DNA of 64,000 bases from Erysipelotrichaceae bacterium (GTDB lineage Bacteria; Bacillota_I; Bacilli_A; Erysipelotrichales; Erysipelotrichaceae): assembly GCA_017533785.1 (NCBI GenBank), contig JAFWII010000029.1:1-64000 (forward strand), in the 5' to 3' direction. The stretch's first letter is position 1. Each line of letters opens with the position of its first letter. Made by a program: the position numbers and the translations under genes. This document shows positions 1 to 7,920 of the stretch, piece by piece. Below the pieces are notes generated by a model, which saw only the letters and a list, made by a program, of their open reading frames with translations, had not been told where the DNA came from and ran no database searches.

Positions 1-156
1 GAAATCTATGCTGATCATCAAGGTTTCTGCCTCCTCCTTGACAGTCGGAAGAGTATCAGCAGGAGAAGGCTCCTGGGGCGTAGAAAAAGAACACGCTGTA
101 ATGCAAAGCAATAAGAAGAGAAGCTTTGAGGTCAAAACGAATATTCTGAAAGTCAT
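1..156 (-). CDS. Lipoprotein N-terminus (partial, runs off left edge)
   Basis: Only the first 52 codons lie in the window. The start at 156 forms an ATGA overlap with the stop of the caspase-like gene upstream, so translation is probably coupled. The N-terminus (MTFRIFVLTSKLLFLLLCIT then AC) is a short basic segment, a hydrophobic stretch and a lipobox-like L-C-I-T-A-C, with Cys22 as the likely lipidated residue. A Ser/Pro-rich linker follows. This fits a membrane-anchored lipoprotein made together with the secreted protease. The rest of the protein is outside the window, so its function is unknown. Confidence 0.7.
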   Translation of the reverse strand, partial: MTFRIFVLTSKLLFLLLCITACSFSTPQEPSPADTLPTVKEEAETLMISIDF

Positions 157-1481
157 GATTTATATCCTGTTGTTGTTCTGTCGCCTATATATCGAATATG
201 ATAGTAATCATCTCCCGGGATATTAGCTAAAGCTGTATAAATGTTAGAGAGAACTGAAGAAGAGGTATTATCTTCCATTGCATCTTTATAATAACAAGAA
301 AAGACCATACATTTTACAGCATATTCTTCATCGTACCATCCGATAAATGATCGACCTAGTGTATTATAATCATATACATCAAAGGCATTAGCCCACGAAG
401 CATTCCCTGCATAACAGCAATCTAAAACAACAAAAGACCAGTATCCAGCAATATCATCAGTATCAACAATACACTGTCCGTCGTTTGTTCCAAAAGCTGT
501 TGCGCTGCCATGACCACTAAACGTAAACGCCCAGCTATCATATCCATTAATATAGTTTAACATTGTAGACCGCGCTGTATTATGATTCGAAAGATATTGA
601 ACGTTTGAAGAGTACCCTAGTAAGTCTAGAATATCATTATAATTCGAAGCTCTAACGTTTCGGTAAGTCACAGTATAGTCATCCACTCCTGTATCAGTAA
701 CATAGAAACACTTTGCGTCATAAGACTCTACTGTGCTTACCAGTTCGGTAGAACCGTTTATGCCATTGATCCAAAGCTCCATTGAATCGTCAAAAACAGA
801 AGCTTTGTAAATAAGTGCATAGTCCTCAGTTGGGTCAGATTTGTAATCCGACATTCTAACTATCATAGGATTAGAGATCTTTATGTCTACAAAATCAAAA
901 CCGTTTTGTTTACCATATTCTTTTACAATCGACCTTACATCTTCTTGATTAATTTGTGGAACTAATTGCTCGGTATAATCGTTAAATCTCTTATAAAAAA
1001 GTACACTGCCATCAATCGCATCAAAACACAATTTGACTGAATCATAAGGATTAGATACATTGCGTTCTTTTTCGAAATTAAAGACCCAGATATCGTCAAA
1101 ATACTTATATGCTGCTGTTTGACAATAGCCTTCTGGTATATAGCCTTTATTCTCCAAATCATTTATCATTTCGACGAAATCTAATTGTGTCGTTTTCGCT
1201 TCGAGAACTTGATTTGTGTTATTTTTCATTGAATTCATTCTAGAAAATGAAACCAAATTATCTTGGCGATCAAAAACAAATCTTTCGTCTTTTTCGTTCT
1301 TTATGATTATTGTTTCTTCTGTCTCTTCTCTTTTTGTAAACGAATCAGTATTAATCAATTCTTCTAATTTAAAATCAGAAATAATCTTTCTAATATGTGA
1401 TTCTTCTGCAGAAATAGAGCAGATAGGAAATAAAGCAAATACTACAAATACAGATAAAACGATTAGCAAAATCTTTTTCAT
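153..1481 (-). CDS. Secreted caspase/gingipain-like cysteine protease
   Basis: 442 aa with a clear signal peptide (MKKILLIVLSVFVVFALFPI...). The central part (about residues 80-260) has two PepSY-like segments with D-G-S-V-L and N-G-S-T-E turns. The C-terminal third carries the caspase-fold (clan CD) dyad: His in FTFSGHGSA (about residue 330) and Cys in FVVLDCCYAG (about residue 358), each after a hydrophobic strand. It is probably exported and self-processed or activated outside the cell. A strong ribosome site (GAGGAGAAAGGAA) precedes the ATG, and the stop overlaps the next lipoprotein start. The clan assignment rests on the two motifs, and C11, C14 and C25 cannot be told apart here. The AT-rich codons differ from the housekeeping genes to the right. 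Confidence 0.7.
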   Translation of the reverse strand: MKKILLIVLSVFVVFALFPICSISAEESHIRKIISDFKLEELINTDSFTKREETEETIIIKNEKDERFVFDRQDNLVSFSRMNSMKNNTNQVLEAKTTQLDFVEMINDLENKGYIPEGYCQTAAYKYFDDIWVFNFEKERNVSNPYDSVKLCFDAIDGSVLFYKRFNDYTEQLVPQINQEDVRSIVKEYGKQNGFDFVDIKISNPMIVRMSDYKSDPTEDYALIYKASVFDDSMELWINGINGSTELVSTVESYDAKCFYVTDTGVDDYTVTYRNVRASNYNDILDLLGYSSNVQYLSNHNTARSTMLNYINGYDSWAFTFSGHGSATAFGTNDGQCIVDTDDIAGYWSFVVLDCCYAGNASWANAFDVYDYNTLGRSFIGWYDEEYAVKCMVFSCYYKDAMEDNTSSSVLSNIYTALANIPGDDYYHIRYIGDRTTTGYKS

Positions 1482-1644
1482 TAGAGTTCCTTTCTCCTCG
1501 GGTTTTGAAACATATCACGCTGTCTATAAAGTATTTTTGTTCTGTAATTCTTCGGCCGACGAAGGATGAACGAAGCAATGGTTTTCACGGATACGCTTTC
1601 TTTAGTAGGTATATGATTTTTGATTAAACTATGAATGGCTTCAT

Positions 1645-1692
1645 ATATAAAATGACCCATTTGCGATACTCCATAATAATCAAATGGGTCAT
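1645..1692 (-). terminator. Terminator after the C39-like protease gene
   Basis: A perfect 12-bp stem (ATGACCCATTTG / CAAATGGGTCAT) with a 17-nt loop is followed on the minus strand by TTTTATATAT. It separates the C39-like gene from the caspase-like gene, which should therefore have its own promoter in 1482-1644; I found none convincing there. Confidence 0.75.
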
Positions 1693-1706
1693 GAAGACAC
1701 TAGTAG

Positions 1707-2819
1707 CTAGGAATTGATATGGACTCTGACTACAGAATACACCGCAAAATATGTTCTGTCAGCGGTGTTCACTGGATCCCAGATGATAGTCGAGGGAGTC
1801 GCATCCCACGGATCTGTCACATAGATATAAGTATCTGACGAAGTAATGTTAACGCCTCTGACAAGTACTGCATGCATTCCGCTTCCGCTGCAGGGATTGT
1901 ATCCATAAGTGAATACCGCTTCCGATCCAATGATCATGATCATCGGTCTTTCGTTCGCTATCTCCGAGTACATTGTCTGGTCAAAATTCATCGGTAGCGT
2001 GTCATTTCCCAAATCGCACGAATTGCTTTGAATTATGGAGGTATAACCACGTGAATAGATATAATTGCCTAATCCCGTTTTAAGTGTTGAAAGTGTAGTG
2101 TATGTACCTCCGTCAAGAGAGATGTAGCTGGATAGAACGTTGATTAAGGCGCCTCCACTAACGGAAGCGATGTTGCTGTAATAGTGCTCGTCGTAATACT
2201 GTATCAACATGGCAGCAGAAGTCTGCATGCATTTATAATTGCCACCGGAATACGCATCATGCTGATCAATCGCAGTCACTGCATAATCCAAAGTAATCAC
2301 TCCGGAATAGTCCCTTAACTGATTTTGGTATGCATTTTCAATCGCTTGATAATTCTGAAGCGAAGAAACGATATCGACATCCTCAAACCGGCAAAGAAAA
2401 GCGATTGGGATGACTTCGTTTGTCCTTGCGCTGCAAAGCACACCGTTTCGCAATACATCATATTCCAGCAAGCCGTTGTAATAGATCTTGTTCTCTTCTG
2501 TGAGTTTATCTTTTTCAAAACAGGCTTCAGTCACCTTCAACGTTCCGTGTAAGGCGAATACAGTGATATATCCACTTGTTTCGTTTCTTTTTAAGTGAAA
2601 GAGATAGCCCTTGACAGCATTCGTTCCATCATAGAGCGGATCCGAAGACACGATCTCAAATCCCGGTTCATTCTGACGGATATACTGAATAGCCAGATTC
2701 TCGGAAACAGAATAAACGCTTCGTACTTCTCTTCTTGATGATTCATCTGCGTAAACATTCGAGGTAAATAACACAGTTATAATCAGTGAAGTTAATAGAA
2801 CAGAAATAGCCTTTTTCAC
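1707..2819 (-). CDS. Secreted C39/papain-like cysteine peptidase
   Basis: 370 aa starting at GTG (MKKAISVLLTSLII...), with AAAGGAAA eight bases upstream; a signal peptide ends near VYADES. Residues about 40-160 resemble the propeptide of secreted cysteine proteases (NLAIQYIRQNEPGFEIVSSD). The C-terminal domain has a C39_2-type arrangement: Cys in YKCMQTSAAMLIQYY, His in GSGMHAVLVRG and Asp in VTDPWDA. It is likely an extracellular peptidase, made inactive and matured outside. It sits between a Cys-rich secreted peptide and a caspase-like protease, so peptide processing or defence are possible roles. Substrate unknown. Confidence 0.7.
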   Translation of the reverse strand: MKKAISVLLTSLIITVLFTSNVYADESSRREVRSVYSVSENLAIQYIRQNEPGFEIVSSDPLYDGTNAVKGYLFHLKRNETSGYITVFALHGTLKVTEACFEKDKLTEENKIYYNGLLEYDVLRNGVLCSARTNEVIPIAFLCRFEDVDIVSSLQNYQAIENAYQNQLRDYSGVITLDYAVTAIDQHDAYSGGNYKCMQTSAAMLIQYYDEHYYSNIASVSGGALINVLSSYISLDGGTYTTLSTLKTGLGNYIYSRGYTSIIQSNSCDLGNDTLPMNFDQTMYSEIANERPMIMIIGSEAVFTYGYNPCSGSGMHAVLVRGVNITSSDTYIYVTDPWDATPSTIIWDPVNTADRTYFAVYSVVRVHINS

Positions 2820-2896
2820 AATATGTTTCCTTTCTATGCGACCGTTTTGTCTAGTTTCAAATTCTTTGGATGATTCTCAAGAAATTAAACAGATTC

Positions 2897-3106
2897 TTAC
2901 TCACAGTTAAACCAACACCCGGTCCCGTTTGTACTGTTTGGGTTCTCTTCGCAAAACCATTCAAGTTCGTCTTCTTCGTTTATAACAAAATAGCAGTTCT
3001 TTTCATTATTCGTCCCATTGTTAACTTCTGCCGATACAGCGATATACCCAAAACAAGAGAAGAAGAAAACCAGTATCGCAAATAAGCGAATTATTCTCTT
3101 TAGCAT
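2897..3106 (-). CDS. Small secreted Cys-rich acidic peptide
   Basis: I chose the ATG at 3106 because GGGGGGTGA lies six bases upstream; an ATG seven codons earlier has no site. The 69-aa product has a signal peptide (MLKRIIRLFAILVFFFSCFG) with a likely A-V-S-A cleavage site. The mature peptide is about 48 aa, acidic and Asn-rich, with four cysteines (NCYF, WFCE, GTGCWFNC) that could form two disulfides. It has its own promoter and lies directly after the XRE/TPR regulator gene. It could be a signal peptide, a bacteriocin-like peptide or a substrate of the adjacent proteases. No family was recognised. Confidence 0.6.
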   Translation of the reverse strand: MLKRIIRLFAILVFFFSCFGYIAVSAEVNNGTNNEKNCYFVINEEDELEWFCEENPNSTNGTGCWFNCE

Positions 3107-3134
3107 TATTGTCACCCCCCGAGCCAAAAACTCT

Positions 3135-3162
3135 GCTATAGTTTCATTTTATTTACATGCAA
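3135..3162 (-). promoter_or_regulatory. Promoter of the small secreted peptide gene
   Basis: On the minus strand TTGCAT (3157-3162) and TATAGC (3135-3140) are separated by 16 bp. The predicted start lies about 25 nt before the ATG at 3106, leaving room for the GGGGGGTGA ribosome site. Confidence 0.45.
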
Positions 3163-3203
3163 ACTATTCTATTATTCTTCCCTTCCGATTTCTGCTAAAA
3201 ATT

Positions 3204-3244
3204 AAAACGAACTTCTTTTTTTGACAAAATCAGAAGCTCGTTTT
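3204..3244 (-). terminator. Terminator after the XRE/TPR regulator gene
   Basis: A 13-bp stem (AAAACGAGCTTCT / AGAAGTTCGTTTT on the minus strand, one G-U pair) is followed by AATTTTT. It lies just past the stop of the regulator gene. Confidence 0.65.
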
Positions 3245-3268
3245 TGCTGTTGTGCTGTATGCGTTCTT

Positions 3269-4510
3269 TTAGCAAGATTGCTTTTCAATATATTTCGATA
3301 GTTTTTTATAATTATGAGTATGTTTGACCAGATTGTGCATCTCCTCAAAAAGAATATCTCGGAAAAAGGTATCATTATCAAACAAATGGTAAAAAAGATT
3401 TTCGACTAAATAGTCTTCAAGTTTCTCTTCTGTTTCATTAGAGATGTATTTCATTTTATAGTAGCGTACAATTGTTCTTGACAGAGGACGATCCAAATCA
3501 TCTAAACAGATCGAATCGACAATCTTCGTCAATTCTGCATTTTTTTCAAGGATCTCCATCGCTTTAAACAAGAATAAATGATTCGTTTCCAAAACAGTTT
3601 TATCGTGTTTATGTACATTCAACATGAGCTCATAGCTTTTCAAATAATCATTCAAAACAAAATAACGGATTCCCATTCTCTTGTAAACCTGAAGACAGAG
3701 ATACCTGGGTAATTTTGACGCAAATTCGTTATCCGACACTATTAACTCAAGGCATTCCAAAGATCTCTTCTGATCGAGGCGATTGTTATATGTAAACGAG
3801 AGAATGGAATAAACACAATACCTGTAGGAAAACGAATTCCAGCAAGGATTATTGTCTTTATCTCGTAAAACCCTCTCATATCTGTGCTCAACATCCGCAA
3901 TATCGTTGCACATTTCTAAACGAAACAGATCATAATTGTTTATGTATACTCCATCCTTCCTGCATTTTTCTGCAAAATAGAAGAAGTCATCAAAGCTTCT
4001 GTTTATTTCCAAAGAATAATTCATTAAAAACGACAACGCAATCTCATAATCCGTTCCCGTCAGAAAATCAAGGCAATCCTTAATTAAGTAATAGAGATTC
4101 TTATTAGAATGATCCCCTTCTATATGACAGTTTAAATACGATTCGTACAGATCAAGCAATTCATAAATGTACAGTTTTCCCTCCGCAATTCTTTTTGCAT
4201 CTCTAATTCTTTTTCTGAGCATTTTGAACTGATTGACTGTGTGATCGTTTTTAAAAGAGAAGATGATGTCGGCAGAAAACCTATAAACCTGTTCAAATTG
4301 ACAATCTGTTTCGTCGAATGTTTTTCCAATTCTTTTTGAAAGCTCAGAATAAACGTTTTTAATACTGCAATAATTGCCAGATTCAATTCGATAAAGTGTC
4401 CTGGCTGTAGTGACGGATCCACAAATTGTTTCTTGTATCAAACCTAGCTTTACTCTGTAGTACCGAATGAGTTTTCCCAAAAAAGCATACTTTATATAGC
4501 CGTTTTTCAT
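3269..4510 (-). CDS. XRE-type regulator with helical (TPR-like) C-terminal domain
   Basis: 413 aa. Residues about 8-65 form a divergent helix-turn-helix (LGKLIRYYRVKLGLIQETIC, then TTARTLYRIESGN). The remaining 340 residues are all-helical, rich in Tyr, Leu and Asp, and look like TPR-type repeats. This is the plan of RRNPP peptide-sensing regulators such as Rgg and PlcR, which bind imported peptides with the repeat domain. Direct homology is not proven. The gene is followed by a small secreted peptide and two secreted proteases, which suits a peptide-signalling role. No ribosome site precedes the ATG: a TATAAT box ends eight bases before it, implying a nearly leaderless mRNA. Confidence 0.65.
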   Translation of the reverse strand: MKNGYIKYAFLGKLIRYYRVKLGLIQETICGSVTTARTLYRIESGNYCSIKNVYSELSKRIGKTFDETDCQFEQVYRFSADIIFSFKNDHTVNQFKMLRKRIRDAKRIAEGKLYIYELLDLYESYLNCHIEGDHSNKNLYYLIKDCLDFLTGTDYEIALSFLMNYSLEINRSFDDFFYFAEKCRKDGVYINNYDLFRLEMCNDIADVEHRYERVLRDKDNNPCWNSFSYRYCVYSILSFTYNNRLDQKRSLECLELIVSDNEFASKLPRYLCLQVYKRMGIRYFVLNDYLKSYELMLNVHKHDKTVLETNHLFLFKAMEILEKNAELTKIVDSICLDDLDRPLSRTIVRYYKMKYISNETEEKLEDYLVENLFYHLFDNDTFFRDILFEEMHNLVKHTHNYKKLSKYIEKQSC

Positions 4511-4518
4511 TTAGAATG

Positions 4519-4547
4519 ATTATATCAACAAACTACCTGCCATACAA
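4519..4547 (-). promoter_or_regulatory. Promoter giving a near-leaderless regulator mRNA
   Basis: TTGTAT (4542-4547), a 17-bp spacer and a perfect TATAAT (4519-4524) on the minus strand. The start codon begins eight bases after the -10 box, so the predicted leader is about 2 nt and there is no Shine-Dalgarno sequence. Confidence 0.6.
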
Positions 4548-4603
4548 ATGTAAGCACACAGCGAAATCAACAAAAAAACGCTGTGGACATAAGGAGCATA
4601 ACG

Positions 4604-5143
4604 ATGAATTCCCATATTAACTTGAAATTTGACAAAATCGGGAGCAGCAGAAATCTGCTTCCGGAGAACGTTTACCGCTGCCTGAAAGCGATCGACCCGG
4701 AAGAGACGGTAAAGGTCGCTGAGATCAATCCTTCCTGCGCAGACGGAGAGTCCCTGCATCAGGTATACGGTGTCCCGTATGAAAAAGAGCTGAACTGCCT
4801 GGTCGTTGCCGGCAGCCGCGGAGAAGAAACGACTTACGCCGCGCTGCTTGTCCCCTGCGGCAAAAGAGCCAGTATGAATTCCGTTGTCCGCACGCCACTC
4901 AATGCCAAAAAAGTCGTCTTTGCGGACCTCGAATACGTCATCCGTGAGACCGGCATGGAGTTCGGCAGCATCACGCCTGTCGGGCTTCCGGAAGGCTGGA
5001 AGATCCTGGCAGAAGAGACTGTCCTCGATCAGGAGACCGTGATCATCGGCGGCGGCAGAGTCTGCTCCAAGATCGAGATCCCGACCGCAGTGCTGAAGAC
5101 GCTTCCCGGGTTTATCGCCGTGAAAGGTCTTGCGAAAGAATGA
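4604..5143 (+). CDS. ybaK: YbaK/EbsC-type aminoacyl-tRNA deacylase
   Basis: 179 aa. Start at 4604 because TAAGGAG lies seven bases upstream; an ATG seven codons earlier has no site. The single domain matches YbaK/ProX-like trans-editing proteins, which hydrolyse mischarged tRNA such as Cys-tRNA(Pro) in the cytoplasm. Visible landmarks are residues about 55-60 (HQVYGVPYE), the strand CLVVAGSRGE and the late conserved segment GSITPVGLPEGW, followed by IIGGGRVCSKIEI. It is monocistronic with its own terminator. Substrate specificity within the family is not certain. Confidence 0.85.
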   Translation: MNSHINLKFDKIGSSRNLLPENVYRCLKAIDPEETVKVAEINPSCADGESLHQVYGVPYEKELNCLVVAGSRGEETTYAALLVPCGKRASMNSVVRTPLNAKKVVFADLEYVIRETGMEFGSITPVGLPEGWKILAEETVLDQETVIIGGGRVCSKIEIPTAVLKTLPGFIAVKGLAKE

Positions 5144-5149
5144 AGATAT

Positions 5150-5178
5150 GCCGATAAGCGATTATCGGCTTTTTTATT
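5150..5178 (+). terminator. Terminator after ybaK-like gene
   Basis: GCCGATAA GCGA TTATCGGC followed by TTTTTTATTT, seven bases after the stop codon. Confidence 0.85.
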
Positions 5179-5181
5179 TCC

Positions 5182-5216
5182 GGAAAAACAAAAAGAAGGC
5201 TGTTAAAGCCTTCTTT
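5182..5216 (-). terminator. Terminator of the amino-acid ABC operon
   Basis: AAAGAAGGC / GCCTTCTTT stem with a 7-nt loop; on the minus strand it runs into TTTTTGTTTTTCC. It lies just after the glutaredoxin-like gene and back to back with the ybaK terminator. Confidence 0.8.
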
Positions 5217-5235
5217 GCGTTTCAGAATGTCTGGT

Positions 5236-5547
5236 TCAGCACCCTTTTCTTCCGCTCTTGTAATCTTCTAGCGAACAGGCGTTTCGCTTGCTGTAGCTGA
5301 TCAGGCCGGCATCCGCCGGATCGACCGACACTCTGCCGTCCTCGAACACAAAAGCCGGAACACCGACGTCTCCGATCGCCTTCAGGTGATCAAAGACAGG
5401 GTTTGTATCGCGCATTCGGATGAACGCGCCCAGATTGGAGATGTTTTCGCCGATGTTTATGTACTCAAACTCATCTTCGCGTCCCTTAATCTGCTCATCC
5501 AGATAATCACAGTAAGGACACGTCGGCATGCCGTAGATCTTGATCAT
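5236..5547 (-). CDS. Glutaredoxin-like thiol protein (CPYC)
   Basis: 103 aa with a thioredoxin fold. The N-terminus MIKIYGMPTCPYCDYLDEQI places the redox-active CPYC at residues 10-13, and GVPAFVFEDG near residue 68 carries the cis-proline loop. It reduces disulfides or glutathionylated thiols in the cytoplasm. It is the last gene of an operon with an amino-acid ABC importer (26 bp after the binding protein), so it may reduce imported cystine to cysteine. That link is an inference from position. A ribosome site AGAGGAAA precedes the ATG. Confidence 0.75.
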   Translation of the reverse strand: MIKIYGMPTCPYCDYLDEQIKGREDEFEYINIGENISNLGAFIRMRDTNPVFDHLKAIGDVGVPAFVFEDGRVSVDPADAGLISYSKRNACSLEDYKSGRKGC

Positions 5548-5573
5548 ATTTTTCCTCTGCGGGCAAGTCCGTT

Positions 5574-6401
5574 TTATTCGTGGGACATGTCAAAGCCAAA
5601 GTACTTGTTGGACAGTTCGGCGAGCGAGCCGTCCGCTTTCTTGGCATTGATCACTTCGTTGATCACTTCCAGCAGTCTGGCGTTGTCTTCGCCCTTGACG
5701 ACCGGGATACCGACGTATTCGATCTTGACTTCTTCAACGATGTACAGCGGATCCTCCGGATGCGCACGCATATAGTCATCGAAGGAGCCTTTCGCATTCA
5801 GCGTAGCGTCAACTCTGCCGTTCAGAACGAGGTTGAGCGTTTCTTCCAGCGTGTCGACAGTCTCAACGTGGTCAACACCGGCGTCGATCGCGATGCTCTC
5901 AAATGTGGAACCGAGCGAGTTCGCAGTGACTTTGCCTTCCAGATCCGCGAGCGATTTGATCTCCTCGTTGTCGGTGCGGGCGATCAGGACAGTCGTGTTA
6001 TAGGCATACGGTTCAGAGAAGTCATAAGTTTCCTTACGGCTCTCGGTGATGCCGACGCCGTTGACGACCAGATCATAACGGCCGTTGGAGAGACCCATGA
6101 ACAGGCCTCCCCAGGCACCTTCGATGTATTCGACCTCGACACCGAGTTTTTCAGCGATCGCGGCAGCGACTTCGACGTCATAACCGACCAGCTTGTCGGA
6201 TTCATCATGGAATGTCCACGGACTCCAGTTGCCTTCCATGGCAACGACCAGTTTGCCGGCTTCCTGAATGCGGGCAAGATGATCCTTTTCCGCAGCTTCG
6301 GTGTTTTCCGGAGCGTTGTTGTTGCTTGGAGTGCCGGATGTGCAGGCTGCCAGGGATGCGACCAGAAGCAGCGCCAGTAATGCGGATAACAGTTTTTTCA
6401 T
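5574..6401 (-). CDS. Amino-acid ABC transporter substrate-binding lipoprotein
   Basis: 275 aa of the SBP_bac_3 family. The signal peptide ends in a lipobox (ASLAACTSG, Cys20). After a short Asn/Glu linker the bilobed domain begins at LVVAMEGNWSPWTFHDE, with GYDVEVAAAIAEKLG and the hinge segment DLVVNGVGITESRKETYDFS typical of polar amino-acid binders. It is anchored outside the membrane and delivers ligand to the permease encoded two genes upstream. The Trp-rich start and the partner glutaredoxin gene make cystine the best guess, but the ligand cannot be settled from sequence. Confidence 0.85.
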   Translation of the reverse strand: MKKLLSALLALLLVASLAACTSGTPSNNNAPENTEAAEKDHLARIQEAGKLVVAMEGNWSPWTFHDESDKLVGYDVEVAAAIAEKLGVEVEYIEGAWGGLFMGLSNGRYDLVVNGVGITESRKETYDFSEPYAYNTTVLIARTDNEEIKSLADLEGKVTANSLGSTFESIAIDAGVDHVETVDTLEETLNLVLNGRVDATLNAKGSFDDYMRAHPEDPLYIVEEVKIEYVGIPVVKGEDNARLLEVINEVINAKKADGSLAELSNKYFGFDMSHE

Positions 6402-6411
6402 CTTCGTTCTC

Positions 6412-7158
6412 CTATTCTCTGTTTTCTTTCAAGCGAAGGAATTCCTTTGTCCTTTCCTCTTTCGGATTCTCAAAGAATTCTTTCGCGCTGTTTTCTTCAA
6501 CGATCACGCCGTTCTCCATCAGAACGACACGTGAAGACACATTGCGGGCAAAGCCCATTTCATGTGTTACGACGACCATCGTCATGCCGTCGTTTGCCAG
6601 ATCGCGCATGACGTTCAAGACTTCGCCGATCAGTTCCGGATCGAGCGCGGACGTCGGTTCGTCAAAATAGATGATCTCCGGATCGGAGGCCAGGGCGCGG
6701 GCGATCGCCACACGCTGCTGCTGTCCGCCGGAAAGCTGATTGGGATAATAACCGGCACGATCCAGCATGCCGACTCTTTCCAGCATTTCCAGGCCTTTCT
6801 TTTCCGCCTGTTCCTTCGGGATCTTTCTTCCCGCTGTCAGACCGAGAGTGACATTCTCCAAAGCGGTCTTGTTCAGGAACAGGTTATAGTTCTGGAACAC
6901 AAAGCCGGTCTTGCGGCGGATACGCGCCTGGTCAGCTTTGGAGATGCCGTTCAGTTTGAACTCCTCTCCGTCAAAGACCATGATGCCGTCGTCTGCTGTT
7001 TCCAGGAAATTCATGCAACGCAGAAGCGTTGTCTTGCCGGATCCGCTCGGACCGAGCACGGAGATGACGTCTCCCTTATCGACCCGGAAACTGATGTCCT
7101 TCAAAACTTCGAGATCCCCGAATGTCTTGCGGATCCCTTTGATCTCCAGCATTGCCAT
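6412..7158 (-). CDS. Polar amino-acid ABC transporter ATPase
   Basis: 248 aa, a full single ABC domain: Walker [10 protein letters not shown] (about residues 36-44), Q-loop VFQNYNLF, signature [16 protein letters not shown] and Walker [14 protein letters not shown]. It hydrolyses ATP at the inner membrane face to drive import by the neighbouring permease. The start codon overlaps the permease stop (ATGA), so the two are translationally coupled. The closest families are GlnQ/TcyN-type importers of glutamine, cystine or other polar amino acids. Confidence 0.92.
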   Translation of the reverse strand: MAMLEIKGIRKTFGDLEVLKDISFRVDKGDVISVLGPSGSGKTTLLRCMNFLETADDGIMVFDGEEFKLNGISKADQARIRRKTGFVFQNYNLFLNKTALENVTLGLTAGRKIPKEQAEKKGLEMLERVGMLDRAGYYPNQLSGGQQQRVAIARALASDPEIIYFDEPTSALDPELIGEVLNVMRDLANDGMTMVVVTHEMGFARNVSSRVVLMENGVIVEENSAKEFFENPKEERTKEFLRLKENRE

Positions 7159-7832
7159 CAGCGGAGCCCTCCGTACGCGTTAAGGCGTTTTTCAAAGTAG
7201 CGCTGCAGCCAGGTCAGCACCGTCGAGAAGATCAAATAGATGAAAGCGACTTCGAGATACAGCGGCATCGCCCGGTATGTCCGGCCAACGATACGCTGTG
7301 TTGCCATGAACATCTCGACGACTGTGATATTGGCTGCCAGGGAAGTGTTCTTGATCATGGAGATCAGGGAATTGAACAGCGGCGGGACCGCTGTGCGGAA
7401 CGCCTGCGGCAGTACGATATGCCGCATGATCTGCACGTAATTCAGGCCGGAACAATAGCCTGCTTCCATCTGTCCGGACGGGACTGCCTCCAGAGCGGAG
7501 CGCATCGTCTCGGCACAATAAGCGCCTTCGTTGATGCCCAGGACCAGAACTGCTGCCGGAAAGGCTTCGATCATGACCCCGACACTGGGAAGACCGAAGA
7601 ATACAACGTACAGCTGGACCAGCAGCGGTGTGCCGCGAATGATCCAGATATAGAAACGGGAGATCTGTTTGAGCACCGGAACATTCGCGAACTGGATCAG
7701 CGCCACCAGGATCGAGATCACCAGCGCCAGCGTAAACGAAAGGATCGTCAGCGGGATTGTCATCTTTAAACCGGGCAGCAGGATCTTCCAGAAGGAATCC
7801 GCTAATAATTTCCAGGTATCACTTGAGATCAT
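7158..7832 (-). CDS. Polar amino-acid ABC transporter permease
   Basis: 224 aa, a HisM/TcyL-type permease with about five membrane helices. The EAA loop that contacts the ATPase is visible as [20 protein letters not shown], and [16 protein letters not shown] is the conserved segment after the second helix. It is the first gene of the operon permease - ATPase - binding protein - glutaredoxin. A ribosome site AAAAGGAGAAAG precedes the ATG and a promoter lies immediately upstream. A single permease gene implies a homodimer in the membrane. Confidence 0.92.
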   Translation of the reverse strand: MISSDTWKLLADSFWKILLPGLKMTIPLTILSFTLALVISILVALIQFANVPVLKQISRFYIWIIRGTPLLVQLYVVFFGLPSVGVMIEAFPAAVLVLGINEGAYCAETMRSALEAVPSGQMEAGYCSGLNYVQIMRHIVLPQAFRTAVPPLFNSLISMIKNTSLAANITVVEMFMATQRIVGRTYRAMPLYLEVAFIYLIFSTVLTWLQRYFEKRLNAYGGLR

Positions 7833-7856
7833 TCTTTCTCCTTTTCTACTCTATCA

Positions 7857-7884
7857 ATCATACTTGCAGTGTGGTTCTTTGCAA
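7857..7884 (-). promoter_or_regulatory. Promoter of the amino-acid ABC operon
   Basis: TTGCAA (7879-7884), a 16-bp spacer and TATGAT (7857-7862) on the minus strand. The predicted leader is about 18 nt and contains the ribosome site. Confidence 0.6.
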
Positions 7885-7892
7885 GCGGAATG

Positions 7893-7920
7893 ACCGAAAG
7901 AAAGACCGCGGTTTGCGGTC
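7893..7920 (-). terminator. Terminator overlapping the end of the pseudouridine synthase gene
   Basis: GACCGC / GCGGTC stem followed on the minus strand by TTTCTTTC. The stem begins at the stop codon of the synthase gene. Confidence 0.65.
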
